Source: Helicoverpa zea
Lineage: Eukaryota > Arthropoda > Insecta > Lepidoptera > Noctuidae
Length of the DNA stretch: 64,000 nt
Assembly: GCF_022581195.2 (NCBI RefSeq)
Contig: NC_061470.1
Location: forward strand, 5,580,001 to 5,644,000
Direction of reading: 5' to 3'
A model generated the notes under the pieces. The model had not been told where the DNA came from and did not search any database. It worked only from the letters and a program-made list of their open reading frames with translations. Made by a program: the position numbers and the translations under genes. Shown here one piece after another: positions 11,201-25,400 of the stretch (its first letter is position 1; every line of letters starts with the position of its first letter).

Positions 11201-12380
11201 ATATATTGAGCAATTACTTTTATAACAACATTTTATTTATAACTACTATGTTACTTTATTTTTAATTAAAACTATTATTTGGTTATAGAATCTAATGAGT
11301 CTGCTTTCTATACCTGAAATTAAAAAATATATTGGTCAGTGGGTCGTCTTCTGTGGTCACTTTGTGGGCATAAATTCAAGTGTTGAGATAAACAAGGATA
11401 TTGACCCCACAGGAAAAGGTCAAAATGCTCAATATAAAGTCAATGACACTAAAAACGCGGGAAAGTACTCAAATCAATTTTGTATACCAATTACACTTTT
11501 AATATTTTTTGGAAATGCATTTGATAACTGACACTTATGCAGTGATTTCTAACACACAAGATTATTTTTAACAATATTTTCACAAGGTACGAAACATTTT
11601 TACAAAAAGATTTATTTTTAGTAAACAAATTATATTGATTGCATTAATTAGGGAATCCTTACAAAGAATAAACCACGAGTCAAACTTGATAAAAAAACTG
11701 AATTGACATCAGTACAGAGTTCTTGGACCGGTTAAGCTATTATTAGTTTCATCTTATATATTTGTAAATATTAGAAGATACGGATAGAGGAATTAGGGAA
11801 AAGAAAATATCATTATTTACTTGACCATTTTTGACAGCGTGGTAAGAATCCTATAAGTATTATTAACCGACAATTGAGGCAAAATTGTAAAGTCATTACT
11901 TACGTTTCAGACCAGACAAGTGTTAATTTCTTATTTCTCTTGAATTTTAGTATCTCTTTAGATTTTTTCTGCAAATTATTAACAATAATCGTGACAAACG
12001 CAGATCTGAATTCTGAAACTAAATCCAACTCATTCGTTCGATCATTCACTTACTTCATTCGGTCGGTTTGGAAATGGTTGCCATATCGCATAAAATAATA
12101 AATACTAAAGAACTGAGAATACAAAGTCAATGGATTTTTTCACAAATTCAATCAAAAAGAGGACGAATACTAAGCAACAGTACTCAACCAGCCAGGGACA
12201 CACGACTACCTGCGATGAAATCGGAAACTTTTCCTGTATATACAAATCTATGTTCTTAAACAAATATTGAAGGTAGCTGTAATCTGAAACGGTTTCATTT
12301 TAAACCAGTAAACCAGTAATAGCTTCTGACTATTTTATTAAATTACCAATCCATAGAGTATGAACCGTCATCGGCTTCAT
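5213..12380. other. Intergenic region or Sxl 5' introns, no gene recognised
   Basis: AT-rich sequence between the divergent Sxl and RBM12 genes. An upstream Sxl non-coding exon and promoter should lie somewhere here but cannot be placed. Short frames such as 5824-6009 (one hydrophobic segment) and 7524-7760 lack recognisable domains or convincing start contexts. A perfect hairpin is at 5699-5740 and a run of 17 A at about 10964-10980. Confidence 0.5.
5699..5740. repeat. Perfect palindrome, 20-bp arms, 2-base spacer
   Basis: Arms 5699-5718 and 5721-5740 are exact inverted copies around GG, giving a TACGTAGGTACGTA centre. No target duplication or coding content is seen. Confidence 0.95.
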
Positions 12381-12399
12381 CCTTACTTTATAGTTTTTA

Positions 12400-12620
12400 T
12401 TTCCGTTTCCGTGACTTCTCGCTGGTCGCTCGTCCGCCATTTTGGTGGGTTGCATTTTATTGCTGAAAAAATATTTCTTGCGTGTTACCTACTTATTCTG
12501 CTGGATTTGACTTATACAATTGAAATGGTTTCGACATTGCGTATGTGATACTTCTAAGTGAATACATTGTGCTAAGAGATGACTTGTAGTTAAACGCATT
12601 TAAGGTTTAGCGATTTCTAG
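12400..12620 (+). other. Probable 5' UTR exon of RBM12 homologue
   Basis: A stretch including CGCCATTTTGGTGGG precedes a textbook donor (CTAG|GTAAGT at 12621) in the right orientation for the exon starting at 13286. It holds short upstream reading frames (for example one from 12360). The start site is not determined. Confidence 0.45.
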
Positions 12621-13285
12621 GTAAGTCCGTGATGTGATATGTGATAGTGATTTCACTTTGGTGATCAAAAAATCTGAGATGACGGAATTCTTCCTATCTA
12701 AAATGTTTTCATCAGCAGTGCGTCTTAGTTGTGTGCCATTTTAGCCAAGGAAAATAGAAATTTAGGAAAATCGTAATGAGGTTCAAGTTTGTTTGGTTAC
12801 TGCCATGCAAAATCGTAGACGTGCGCAGTAAACTACTCCATTCCTATAAACTGCTCAATGCTCATTGTATAATATTCGACGTTACCAACATCTGCAAATA
12901 CTTGATGATTACTGCGTATGTGAGAATAACCGGCATCTGATATGGCTAATTATCCTCAAGGGATAAACGCGTAGTTAACTAGTTACGCGGTAAAAACCAT
13001 AGACGCAAATCTACCAATAACAAACTTTTTCATTGTAGTGACTAACTCAAACGTTTATCATTCTCATTTCATTTGATATGATAACAATTTACATATTTGA
13101 CTGTTATTGTACACTACCAGCTCAAATAAACACTTAAAAAATTAAATAACCATCATGCAACCTTGTAAAAGTTTTTATACTTGTATATGGAATGAACTTA
13201 GAGTGGAACATAGATTATCTTTACATATTTTATATTGAACATTTCTACAAATCAAACAATGGACAGGCTGTTTTCGTTTTTATAG

Positions 13286-13452
13286 GTACAAGCAACGTGA
13301 ACAGCAACAATGAGTGTCATCATTAGACTTCAGAACCTGCCATGGTCTGCAAATGCCCTGGACATTAGGAATTTCTTTCGGGGCCTCTCCATTCCCGAAG
13401 GAGGCGTACACATAGTAGGCGGCGAGCTTGGAGATGCGTTCATTGCGTTCAG
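13286..13452 (+). CDS. RBM12: RBM12 first coding exon (start of RRM1)
   Basis: Acceptor TTTTTATAG then 24 bases of leader, and ATG at 13310. It codes 47 residues plus two bases and ends CATTGCGTTCAG|GTAGCT. Its frame joins exactly to the exon at 31936. Confidence 0.9.
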
Positions 13453-16400
13453 GTAGCTATACGTAACATTCAAATTATGACACATGCCATCTGGTAATAT
13501 TTTCTATGGACCCATTTCATTGAAAATATTCTAGAAAACTTGATCTCACTATACTTAGCTGAAAATATTTAAGACGACTTCAAAGTTAGCAGTAAGTTTT
13601 GTTATGATATTTATTATGAATAAATGGACGAGATATGTCTGTGTTTATACCCAAACAGAAAAGCATTTATTACTATTACGTGATTGTCAAAAGAAATCTG
13701 AAATTTCAAATTGCTTGGATTAGAGCAGAAACCCTAAAACTTCAAAGTAACATTAAAACAAAATGGAATGCAAATCAATACGTACCCCTCGGATTGTTTA
13801 TCAACAAGCAACCATTTAGGAGCTGACTGGTCATTATTTAATTTTACTTTTTTGATACTCTCATCTATATTACACTCAGTAGTATAACTACTAAAGGTGG
13901 ACTCAATAATCTATTTATTTGAATTGCTTTGAGATAGAATTTTGATAGTAACTTCATACAAGTTATGTCAATTTTCTATCTCTAGTAATGAAAAAATGGA
14001 TAGATCTATTGACATTGTCTGTGTTGTGGATATTCAGCTCGCAAGACGTTTTTGAATGAGAATTTACTGACGCACTTGGGATTCTCTACATACTTAGTTG
14101 ATTCTTACCATTTATAATTTGCCTAGTCTGGCTAGTTCTGTTATAACAGTATATCTACACAGTGGACTTATTGGTGAGTATATTCTTAGAATAAGATTAT
14201 TTTAAATTTTGCTTTGTTTCATTATTTCATCAACAATTATTTTACTTTATATGCTGAACTTCTAAATTTTTTGGTACTGGACTTAGGGAAGCTGTATATT
14301 TAATCAACCAAGTACACTAAAAATACTGCTTAAAAAAAATAAAAACGAAAACTTCTAAAATTACCAATTAGCTTTGATAAATTCTTCAAACTTAAGTTTT
14401 TCTTTTCACACCAAACAAGACAAAATACTTGATGAAAATATATAACATAAAAAATTTCCTAGTCTGAACTATTTTGACGTGTCTAAAGTTACCTGAATTG
14501 CTACTCAGTTTACTATTTTGTTGTTAAATATTACACTGCGCAGCCATGCAGGAGACTTCAGTCTCGTCAACTTATTTTGAACTGTATCCTCCAAAAACTG
14601 CCTAAACTAGAAAATTACCGACAGTATAAAAGGTGAGTTAACTATCAGTTGCGGTACATAGGAATCAATTGATTCTTTCTTAGCACGGTTGAATTTCTTA
14701 CTACTTGCGTGAAAGTTGAATTTTAAAACGATGTCTAGGTATATGAATAGCCAATAGGATGATCAATCTTGGCCGATTCCGACCACAGCGACATGCATCT
14801 ACGCTCATTATTAAGAGCTCGACTGATATGGTCTCCAGTGACAGAGAAAGTGATTTTTTCAGAGAATATCTTACTGCATTCACTGCAAGTCAGCACTCTT
14901 ACGATATAGGAATTTTGAATGAGCGTATATCGATAGTGGGTTTAGGTATACGAAATTAGGTTACCTATATAATTGATATTATGTATCGTTAGTAAACGCT
15001 CCAAATGACTACATCGACTATGTGCTACAGTGGCGGAAACTACATATAACTTAAAGTATGTTTTTTCTAAAATTTCTATAATTTAGAATTGAAGTAGCCA
15101 AAACCTTATTAGTTCTTAGAATTTTTATTAGTTTTTAGGTTTCTTCATATCACTTCTGAAATCCTGAGCAAGCTCCCACGCTTCAAATACTAGCACAGCA
15201 CTAATACTGATGCAGTAATATCTATCGCGAAATTATAGAATAGAAAGGCGTAATCTTGCAAAACCTAAATTACCTAAGAATAAGAATAGCATTCTTTAAA
15301 GATCGATCATGTACCTACACGAGACAGACTAAACCGAGACAGCCGCTCAACAAAAGCTCATAGGATACTGTAAGTAACCGCGAATATATTACACCTTGAT
15401 CATTATCTAGCTTAAGACAGCTGAAACCCGGGGCAAACCACTCCTTAATCGCTTACTCTGAATTTATATAAACTTCACATCGAGAACAACAAGTTCGACA
15501 CACCTGGACTATGAGACTGCGCTGAATGAAAACTTTCCCCTTAGATTATGGCGGGCTGATCGTGATAATACTCATACCTTTATTAGGAGAAGAAAACAAT
15601 GATGCTATCCTATCTAATCCCTGAAATGTGAAATCTCTGCATACAAATAATATTTAGGCAATCCACCCGGGAAGCAGTCGAGCTGAAATATTTTAGGGAC
15701 TTCAACCTTTTAGGCGCTGGCTAACGCAGCTAGACTGTATAGGAGGGAGGGTGTAAGTATTCACCTCCCCAAAAAGCTCAGATTTCAAAAGTTAGGCAAT
15801 TGCTAACCCAATCGAAACAAACGATAGGTATTTTATTTTTGCCTGTGAAAGAGCAGATTTTTTATGGATTTTTCTAGCTTATCGCTCCAATGTTCTATTA
15901 TTACAGTGGTTATTTTATAGCAGAATTTAATATTTTATGTTTTGCACACAGTACACAGCCACGATTTGATTATCGGCATTTCTTACTGAACTGACAATAT
16001 TTGTTAGCTTTTGGTGTATTAGATCGATCTGATTAAAATTCGAATTAACGTTAAACTTTTTACTGCCGAATTGAATTATTAGGATTAGGGACATAGGTAA
16101 TAATTCGTTTACACTTCCTGGATGTTTCATTGAAAAGTATAATGAGAGCTTGCCCGGCTTATTTAGTGGAGTCATTCGGTAAAAACCAATGCGATACGAC
16201 CAAAAATGGCATTTGCTGTTATGATCCGATTCCTTCATACTAGAAGCGAATGAAGGTCTCCTTGATAAATTATCTGCTGGATTGCAGACGAATGATATGG
16301 TGGCAGATGCACTACGCAGCGTATACACTACTTGATTACAAAGGATTTTGAACCCTGACGAAAAAAATCTGTGAGCAAGTTCTCATGTTATGAACGGTTT

Positions 16401-19400
16401 CCAGCAAAACCTGTGGTGGACTGTTCAAAAATCGAAGAAAACTTATTCTAGCTCGTTACCAAAAATCGCACTAATAGAAATATTCATTATTACACGACAT
16501 GGCAACGTATGTCGACGGAACCAAAACCTTATTCTTCACTGCTGTTGTCTTATTCTAGGACCACCGTTCGCGAGTATTTCGTCTAGCATATTCGGAAAAA
16601 AACTAATATGAAATGTTTTTTTGGCTACTTGAGCTTTGATAATCTTACTATCAATAGCCTACCTACTAATTTATTGAAACGGTTATAAAGGTATATACGA
16701 TATAGAAATTCCCACGGATTTAATCTTTTCGTAACGTAAGCTTATTTTGAATGCAATGTTCTTGTTTCTCAGAAATACGCTATCATCAATCATCATGTAT
16801 ATTATTATTAATTTAACTACCTAGGTACTTCAATATCGATTTATTTACCTATTTATGCTTCAAAAATTGCTTACGTTTAACTTTACGGAGAGTTGATAAA
16901 GCAACGTGGGAAAACAGCAGATGTGTCAATAGGTGGCAAATTGAGAAAATCCTACCATCTATACCTATAACTTTAGGGTAAAGGTTGATCTCTGCTATTT
17001 TTTATATCCCTAACTATTTACGAAGAAAACGTAGGTACTCCGTTAGTCTACAACACTGCAGCGTGATAATGACCTGTTGAATTTTATGCCTCATTTACCC
17101 ACATTCAGCTGCGGTGAGCAGGGAAGTGGGCAGGACGAGGATGTAAACGTATACTTCTCATGCCACTCGCGCTGCCCAGCGCTCCCCAAAAGAGCGGTTT
17201 TTAGTGCGGACTTCAAAGGACCGGCAGCGCGAGCGGTAGGGCGTGTTTACATTCCGCTCAAGCTCAATAAAATATTATCTTTAGCAGGTTGTTAGGTACT
17301 TATAAAGTTCTATTACGATGAATAGATAATCATCCACCATCTTCTACGAAGTCTTTTCTTTTTATTCATTTGATTTATTTTTAACTGACGCACATAATTA
17401 TATATCGCTAAAAGACACAGCCCGGACGCTGCAAAAATTTCAACGTCTGCCATTGCCGGAACTTGAAAGCGAAATGAGAGGAAGGGCAGTATGTAAACAC
17501 ACATATCCGTCGATTCTGCCACAGCAGTATTTAGGGAATTATTGCCGGCAGCGCGAGGAGCAGCGATAGGCTGAATGTAAATGAGGTATTAGATTAGTGC
17601 TTCAGCTGAATGACATGTTCGCAGAAATAACACCATCAGTAATTTTAAGCAATCACACCCAGATATTAGGTAAACCGTTGATGACCTGGGTAATTAATGA
17701 TAGTTGCAAAGAAAACTGCGTCAATCATAGCATCAAAGTCAAATAACAACATCTCTGAAATTGTTAGTTATGTGATGCGTTTCTTCAATGTTCAATTCAC
17801 TTTTTTTAGGTTTTTTTCAAATTATCATTCCACTTTACTAGACTGATAGCTTCGAATAAAATCCTACTAAAACCTTCAAATCGCCGAGAAGGGGAGTATT
17901 ATCTCTCTATTAGGCTTTTCTCTCAACAAACAGACAGCCTTAGAATCCAGGTTTGGTGTTTTTGAGGATGTAAGAAAGGATCCATGCCTACTTTTTGTTT
18001 GCCACATTTTTATCGTGTAGAATTATTATTCTCGTGTATCTTCAAATAGGTCACCCGTTACAAGGTCGCAGTAGTCATCAAATCCGAAAGGTCTGTACGT
18101 ACGGCTATAGAACAGCCAACCTTGTTGTTTTTTGATCGGTAAAATCCTAACCCCTGGGCACATGAAAGTTCTCGCATCCCACTGCTGCCAACATGCTTGG
18201 GCCTCGACGCTTGTACGTCTGGACCTACATTGCCTCTGACTGCGAATGGGGATTTAGGAAACAGGGGTCAATCTCACTGAAACGCGCTAAGGGTGCATTC
18301 GACACTGTTGGAACACCTCGACTCGACTCCAGCTACTGAACAGTACCTACATACGGGCTTGATGTGTGCTACGATCTTAAATCGAATCTCTCACTTGGGA
18401 TTACTAGGCCATATCTTATTTCTCAGATAGATAATAGTAGTCGATAAACAGTCATGCTTTAAATAACTGTGGGCAAATAGATTATGGCGTTGTTATTTCT
18501 GCATTGTATCTCAACACAGCTCGGCAGCGACGCGGCGTCAATAAGAATAAACCCCACAGTTCTTAATATTTAGCAAAGCTGAAATATACGGTAGTTAATA
18601 TGACACCACGGTTTGGAAGAAACCGAGTTCCAAAGCACTAGCTGAGGTTACATTACAACCCAGATTATAGAGACGTTTAAGGTGTAAGATGTGAATTCAT
18701 CTACGTTATCCGAGTAGTCGGTTCTAAAGGCGGGTAAGTTCTTTGGCATTCTGAGACGCTAACATTCAAAACTATGAAATGATTTACCTGCATATTAGGA
18801 TGTAAGTTCATAACACTAGTCTTTCTCTAGATTTTATTATTGTTTGGCTGTCGGCAGAAATGTTGTACGATATCCCTACCTAGTTAGTGTGTGCAATTGG
18901 AAATACTGATTATGGGGATTTGTCGTTCTATCGTAGACTTTATCATCTTTCTTTCCATAAAGTTTTAAGTAATTTTATTTATTTATTATGTAGCTACTAG
19001 CTGTTTTCCCGCTGTTTCACCCGACTCCCGTAGGAACTACTTCCCGTACTCGAACAGTAAAATAGTTAAGCTTTGGTTTCCTAGGAAAGCGGTGCAGTCA
19101 TATAGCGGCCGTAATATTACGGACGCAAATAGACGGTCGTCTTTACGGTGATGACATGTGGTAAGTTCCACGACCGTTTTAACACACCGTTATTGACTTT
19201 TTCTATAATCTTTACTTTTTATATTATATATTGCTTCGTGGTTACGAACGAAATCTATTAAAATTTCGTCGTCTTCGCTGCTCCAAGAGTTGGAACTCAT
19301 TTTTGACGTTGTTCCGAAAAAAAAACAAATACGTATTAAAAAAGCTTCACCGCTTTCAATAAAACGTTCACCAAACTATCTGACACCGTCAAGACGGCCG

Positions 19401-22400
19401 TCATGCAAATGGCGGCACCGCTTTTTGAAGTTACGGCGCCAGTTACCGCTCTCCAGGAAACCGCTCCATTTTGTTTACATAGACAACGTTCTAGTGACAT
19501 CGTTCACCGCTGTAATACGGCCGCTATATGACTTCACCGCTTTCCTAGGAAACCAAAGCTTTAGGTATTCAATTTTCTCTTTATCACATTAGCACCTATA
19601 AATAAAATTATTCCATAATTATGTTAAATCTTTCCGTTAGTTCTGAATGTCCAGGTCCAGTCCAGGATTGGTAAGCGAAATCGGACCTTTCCTTCTTATC
19701 TGCTAGCTAAGGAACAATAGGGCTATCACCAATGTAGATGATCAGTTAGTGGAATCGTTTTAGCAATGAACAGCATTTCTCAAAATTTGCTAACTATGCT
19801 GAATTTTTCAGAAGAGGTATTGGGTTGCCCGGGTAACCGGGTTGAGGGGGTCAGATAGGGCAGTCGCTCCTTGTAAAGTACCGGTACTCAGCTACATCCG
19901 ATTAGACTGGCAGCCGACCCCAACGTAGTTGGGAAAAAGGCTCGGTGGATGATAGCTGAATTCTCCAGATTTAAGCAAGGTATGAAGACAAAAACGACAG
20001 GCTTCAGCAGACAGCTTTCGGAAGGCTCGAGCCTTCGTACATACGTTGAAATACCTGTAATAAGGAGGTAGCATATTATGCACTTCTTCGTATGCGCTAC
20101 TATCTTTAGATTCCGGAGTGTCGATCAGTTTTTCAATACTCACTGCCTACCTACTTTTAGATCACTATCAGACAACAAGATCCTCATACAGACTTAAATA
20201 CTGAATGAAACTTTAGTGAAAAGGTCAGCGGTGAAGTGATGTTCACTTCATTCAGAGAAATGCGCCGAAACTCCTCTACATAATTTAAACTTCTCGTCGA
20301 ATTTGTTTGTCCGAAGATGGCTACTGTTGACTTGGCGATAGTCAAAAATATATAAACAAAATCTTCGAGCACATGCGCGATACCGTCAAAAAGCTTTCTC
20401 GTCTTTTTGATTAGCTTCAGATCCTAGAAATTATAACTGAAAGTCCGTATTTTTTATAAGTGCACCGAAAATTTTATTGGTAAGGACAACGTAAACGCGA
20501 GTCAGTCTGGTGTTATTTGACATGCTTGACTCCACTGATGAAAGCGGAGAAACTCGAGAGTTTGGAGTAGGTTCCTATCATAGTTCATAAAATTCCTCGT
20601 TTTACAGGTTAAGCTGCACCGCGCCGGCCATTCTAGACCTAGATTCATATTATAAATAGCTATATACACTAGATGTTTTTGTTAGATCGTAAGATGTAGG
20701 TATGTGACTGTTCTTTGATACTGGAATATGCGTGAAAACATTTGTGTTTAGGGGCTTATTCGTTACTAACACAGGCAGGAAAGATGAGCGGAGATGCCGT
20801 AAAAAGCCGTTACGAAAGAGATCAGTTACCTACTACTAAACTAACGAGGCGCTCGGGGTTCCTTTTTAAATCAAAACCAATCTGCGAAAAATTTGTCTTA
20901 GATATTAGCCAGCTACTTTCCTGTTCTAAGTTCTAAGTTTTTAGTCCTATAGTTTTAAGCATGATTTATGTTATAATTTTCGCATGCCTACTGAAGGCGA
21001 GATATGTTGTGACTTTTTTTGTTTTTACCACCTTTTGTGTAAACCATATCTCGGCGAATAAATATTTTCATTTCATTTCATTTCAGTTCCCCCGAGCACT
21101 TGCATTTTGTCGGGCATCATTCTTAGAAGATTTGGCGTTATGTCATCTCCGCTAGTCCTTTTGTTCTTCAGGGTTTTTAACATCTTTTACATAGTAAAGT
21201 ACGAAACTTTGTACAGAGGACTGCCTAAAAGTTAAAACTTATTCGCTCCGTGATTCACAGCAATTCCATCTGCTGGAATTTTAAACTAATTTATTTATTT
21301 TATAGTTGGTAATCAATAATTTAATATAGTAGGTATTGACGGTAAAAGGAAAAATATTTTTGTGCATTTAATCACAAACTATGCGTATGAATATAAAGAG
21401 CTCGTCCTAAAATACTCCCTTGGAGCACACTAATTTTTTTACATCAACATGCTAGTCTGAGTGAGCTCCGATAATCTCCAAAGTCTGTGACAAAATAAGG
21501 TACTCGTATGTATAAGTATTTAGAATTAATATTTTCCTAAGAAGTAAGTGTTTGGGGGCAACAAATCCGAGGTGCTGTCCAATATGATGTAGGTGAACTA
21601 CCTTGATAATGGAGCCCGCGAAATGTCGACTTCTGGTAACTTCAGTGGCTGAAAACTCGCGTCTTTCGGGAAAAAATATTAAGTAACAACTACCAGTTAG
21701 TTTACGTCATATTGAAAAGAAAATGCAACAAGCGCCGCGGTGATGGGAGCTAAAGTGTATTCACTTAAGCGGCTGCTTTTCCATCAGGTGTAATGTTGAA
21801 TTTTTGAGCCTTCAACCTTACTGTTCTATTATAAGACTAGATGAGTCATAGTGGCGTCGTTTGGGGATAAAAAAGTACCTATTTTTTTACACCCTTTCAT
21901 GCCTGTTAGCACACCTCCGCTGCGAAACCCAAAGGGCGAAACCGCCATAGTTTCGCTGTGAGTTGTGAGTTGTTGGGCGGCGAAACAATAGCGAAATTCC
22001 CTGCTCTAACGTACAAAACTGACTATGACGTTGTCTCTTTCTAACATGATTTCGCTCATTTGCTTAGGCGCCCGCGCCGTCTACATCTCCGCTATGGCGG
22101 ACAACGGGCGGAGATGTAGGTCAGTTTTGTACGTTAGAGCAGGGAATTTCGCTATTGTTTTGCCGCCCAACAACTCACAACTCACAGCGAAACTATGGAG
22201 GTTTCGCCCTTTGGGTTTCGCAGCGGAGGTGTGCTACAGGCATCAGAGTTTTAGTTAGGTGCTCACATAAACTAGTCTCTCCTCATGTATAAGTTCGGCA
22301 CAGTTAGTGTTTTCATAACTTCAGTAAACGGACCATTGAGCTAAGCGTCCACTTGTCGGTATCGTACGCAACGGACGCATCGTACAAAACGGATAAATAT

Positions 22401-25400
22401 TTCACAGTGCGTCCACGTTACCGGCAGCGTACGGATTACCGTTTTACCGATTACGGTGAGTACCAGCATACGGATTGACGATGCCAGTTCATTCGGATTT
22501 TTATAGTGAACGCCCGTGTGCAGAAGAAGCAGGAAGATTTGGAAAAAAAGCCAACAAAGAAGGGAGATTCAAGAAGAGATCAGAACAAGGAGAATATCAC
22601 ACCCTATTTTGTTAAACGATGACACAAAGTTCTTCCAATATTTTCGACTGACGATGCAGAGCGAGCGCGCGGACTGAGTCCACTGATCGGCATTACGTTA
22701 TAACGTCATCGGCAGGCATCGCAAAAGTTGCATCTCGGAGCATAGGTGTCGGCATTGTCTGTTGCGGACAGGTGGATGCACTTTTATGAGTTTCTATATA
22801 AATAATACTACGATCCGTTGCGTACGATACCGACAAGTGGACGCTTAGCTTTGTGAGGTGTTTTTGTGAAACGGTCACACGATGCTTCATTAGTAGCATT
22901 AAATTAGGCATCACATCAGTTCCACATGAGCCTGAAAGAGATTGCGGTGCGATTATTCTAAGATTTCCTTGGTCCTAGAATACAAAGAGTTCCAGAAGGT
23001 ATTATTAACCAATGACCTACTTTGTCTAACTATTGACCTTATTGTCTTTACGAAAACTTGCATAAAGAGGGGCATATTCAAATGTCATTGGTTGTTAGTA
23101 GGTGTACATGTGGATGGTTTTCAGTCAGTAAGTCTAATGATCCCTTCCTCATCCACAGCTGAAGGGATCCTTCCGCGGCAAGTAGGTCTTTCGCTGTGCA
23201 GGTATTAGGGCACATTGGGCACCACAGAAGGTGCCGTTTTTTGTGGTGAGGCACTGCACCCGCATCTGTTGTCGTCGGTGTAACCCCACCTAGATAGGTT
23301 AGCTATACCAATCTCTCTACGAAGTCTGTTAAGAGACTTCCTTCCTATATGGGCCACGCTAGATCGTGACATGATGAGAGCCCTTCTACAAGTGGAAGAA
23401 AGTCAGGTAGAGAAGTTTTTCTCCGTCTGATGCGGGTCCTTTGATGGTTGACCTACCAAAAAAAGCATCCTGCTCGCAAAATGCGTAAAATGCGTTAAGT
23501 AAGATAGGTACGTTGTGGTGAGCGGGAGATTATTTAATGACAATTATCTCCCCAAAACAGCCAAACAGTTTAAAACTAGGAAAAACCAATGTTTTGTGCC
23601 TTAGGAACATTTATGGATGGAGATTAGCTGAGGCTTATGTATTTACTGTGATTTATTTTAAGTTGTACATTCTGTCTGCAGCTTATGCATTATTGAATGG
23701 ATGTATCGGAATGCGATTCACTAGGGCAAAACATATTTACAACCATCGCTGTAACATCTGATGAAAACGTACCTTCGGTTAAAACTGCGCGACTGCAGCG
23801 CCTCAACGACGTTGACGGCGCTACATAGTACTAAAATATGGTTCCAAATGAATGAAAAACGGCTTCAGCAACACGAAATATCCTTGCCTTCAACATCAAC
23901 GTCGCCATCAATTTTATCTGTCAAACCGTAAAGCTGGTAAATTGTGGATGTTTCTTTGGATGTAGACGCTGACAATTAGGATTATTTACTTAAAAAAATC
24001 TGTTTCGGTCCTACTTTACGATAATTGTCTATCTATAAGTAGGTATATTAGGTACTGTCGTTATGTTTAATCAAATCCAGTTTTGTTGGTTTCTCCTGGC
24101 GTGTGTAAACAAACAGCAATACTTTCTAATTAGGGTCACTTCAACCTCGTATAAGTTCGGCCATTCAGAGAATGCGTTCCTGACACGTCGCGATTGAACT
24201 GACGACGTAACTACATTCATTGATTATTGATATAATAATGTTGTTTTAATGCTCCTCAATTGTTAAAACGGTAAACAACCAGCAAAAATATTTTTATCGT
24301 AACTGCAACGCCATTGCAAAGTTACGTCGTCAGTTCAATCGCGACGTGTCAGGAACGCATTCTCTGAATGGCCGAACTATAATTACATATACAATACCTA
24401 CTTATTTACAAATTATTGTAGATGCCGCCACTGTAGTGTTGATTTCACAATGTTCATTATTTTTACTTTCTACCGGGGTCCAGGCAGATAAAGATGAAAA
24501 TAATCAATAGTTCGGTAATAATTCAAGAGATTTATCTCAATTTTCAATTCTATATTTCATAAAAAAAATAGGTACCACAATATTATTTAACGAGAGTCAT
24601 GCATTATCAAATTAGTAGGTACATAACAATTCAAAATATAATATCCTCGTACTCCGGCGTATCGTATGGAGCCTGCTGACGGTATTTTAGGAAAAGATAA
24701 CTGTTCGTAAAAAATTGCTTAACAATACATTTGATTGTATTGACTTTGTTGGGATTTCAATAATTATAGGTACCTACTAAACATTGAACTGACCACATGT
24801 ATTTACTTACCTAGGTAAGACACTGTCTCTAGAAACGATGCTATCAAATTCAGCACAAACGCGATAAGGCAACGTCAAAACTATTATGGGTAGTCGACGA
24901 AAAACTAGACATAGGTACACTGCCGAGGAGTGGTCGAAGACTTAAGTACAAATTACGTTGTATACTCGATGCGGGGCTGTACTGCAACTGCAAGCGGATT
25001 GTCATCTGTTGCGATCTCGTGCTGGGTCATGATGGCAGTTTTGGGAAATCATCAGTGTATTCAGACGAGGGAAATATATGCCGTATAACTACCGGCTTAA
25101 ACCAGTCCTGTCATACCATGCGCGCGGGGCCGCGGGAGTTAACATTATCAAAGCTCCACTCTAGTACACTTCGTGCACTAGCTAGTGAGGTGTTGAGCAG
25201 TCCCGTGCATCGTCTCAGGTCCTCATGTCATGTCCGCCCGGCTGCGCCGTCCTGTAACGACAGTGTTCGAGGTGGGAAGACGAAATCACGGATTGAATGA
25301 GTGCTTTAATGTAAAACAGGCCCCATTACCGGGGCTCCTAGGTACTTCGCGGAGTCCTTCATGTCAGTTGCCTTTTGCCGCAGGACATGGCAATGGATGA

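Noticed and set aside
15927..16328. 133-codon minus-strand frame in the RBM12 intron
   Set aside because: No recognisable domain, no good splice or start context, and composition like the surrounding AT-rich intron.
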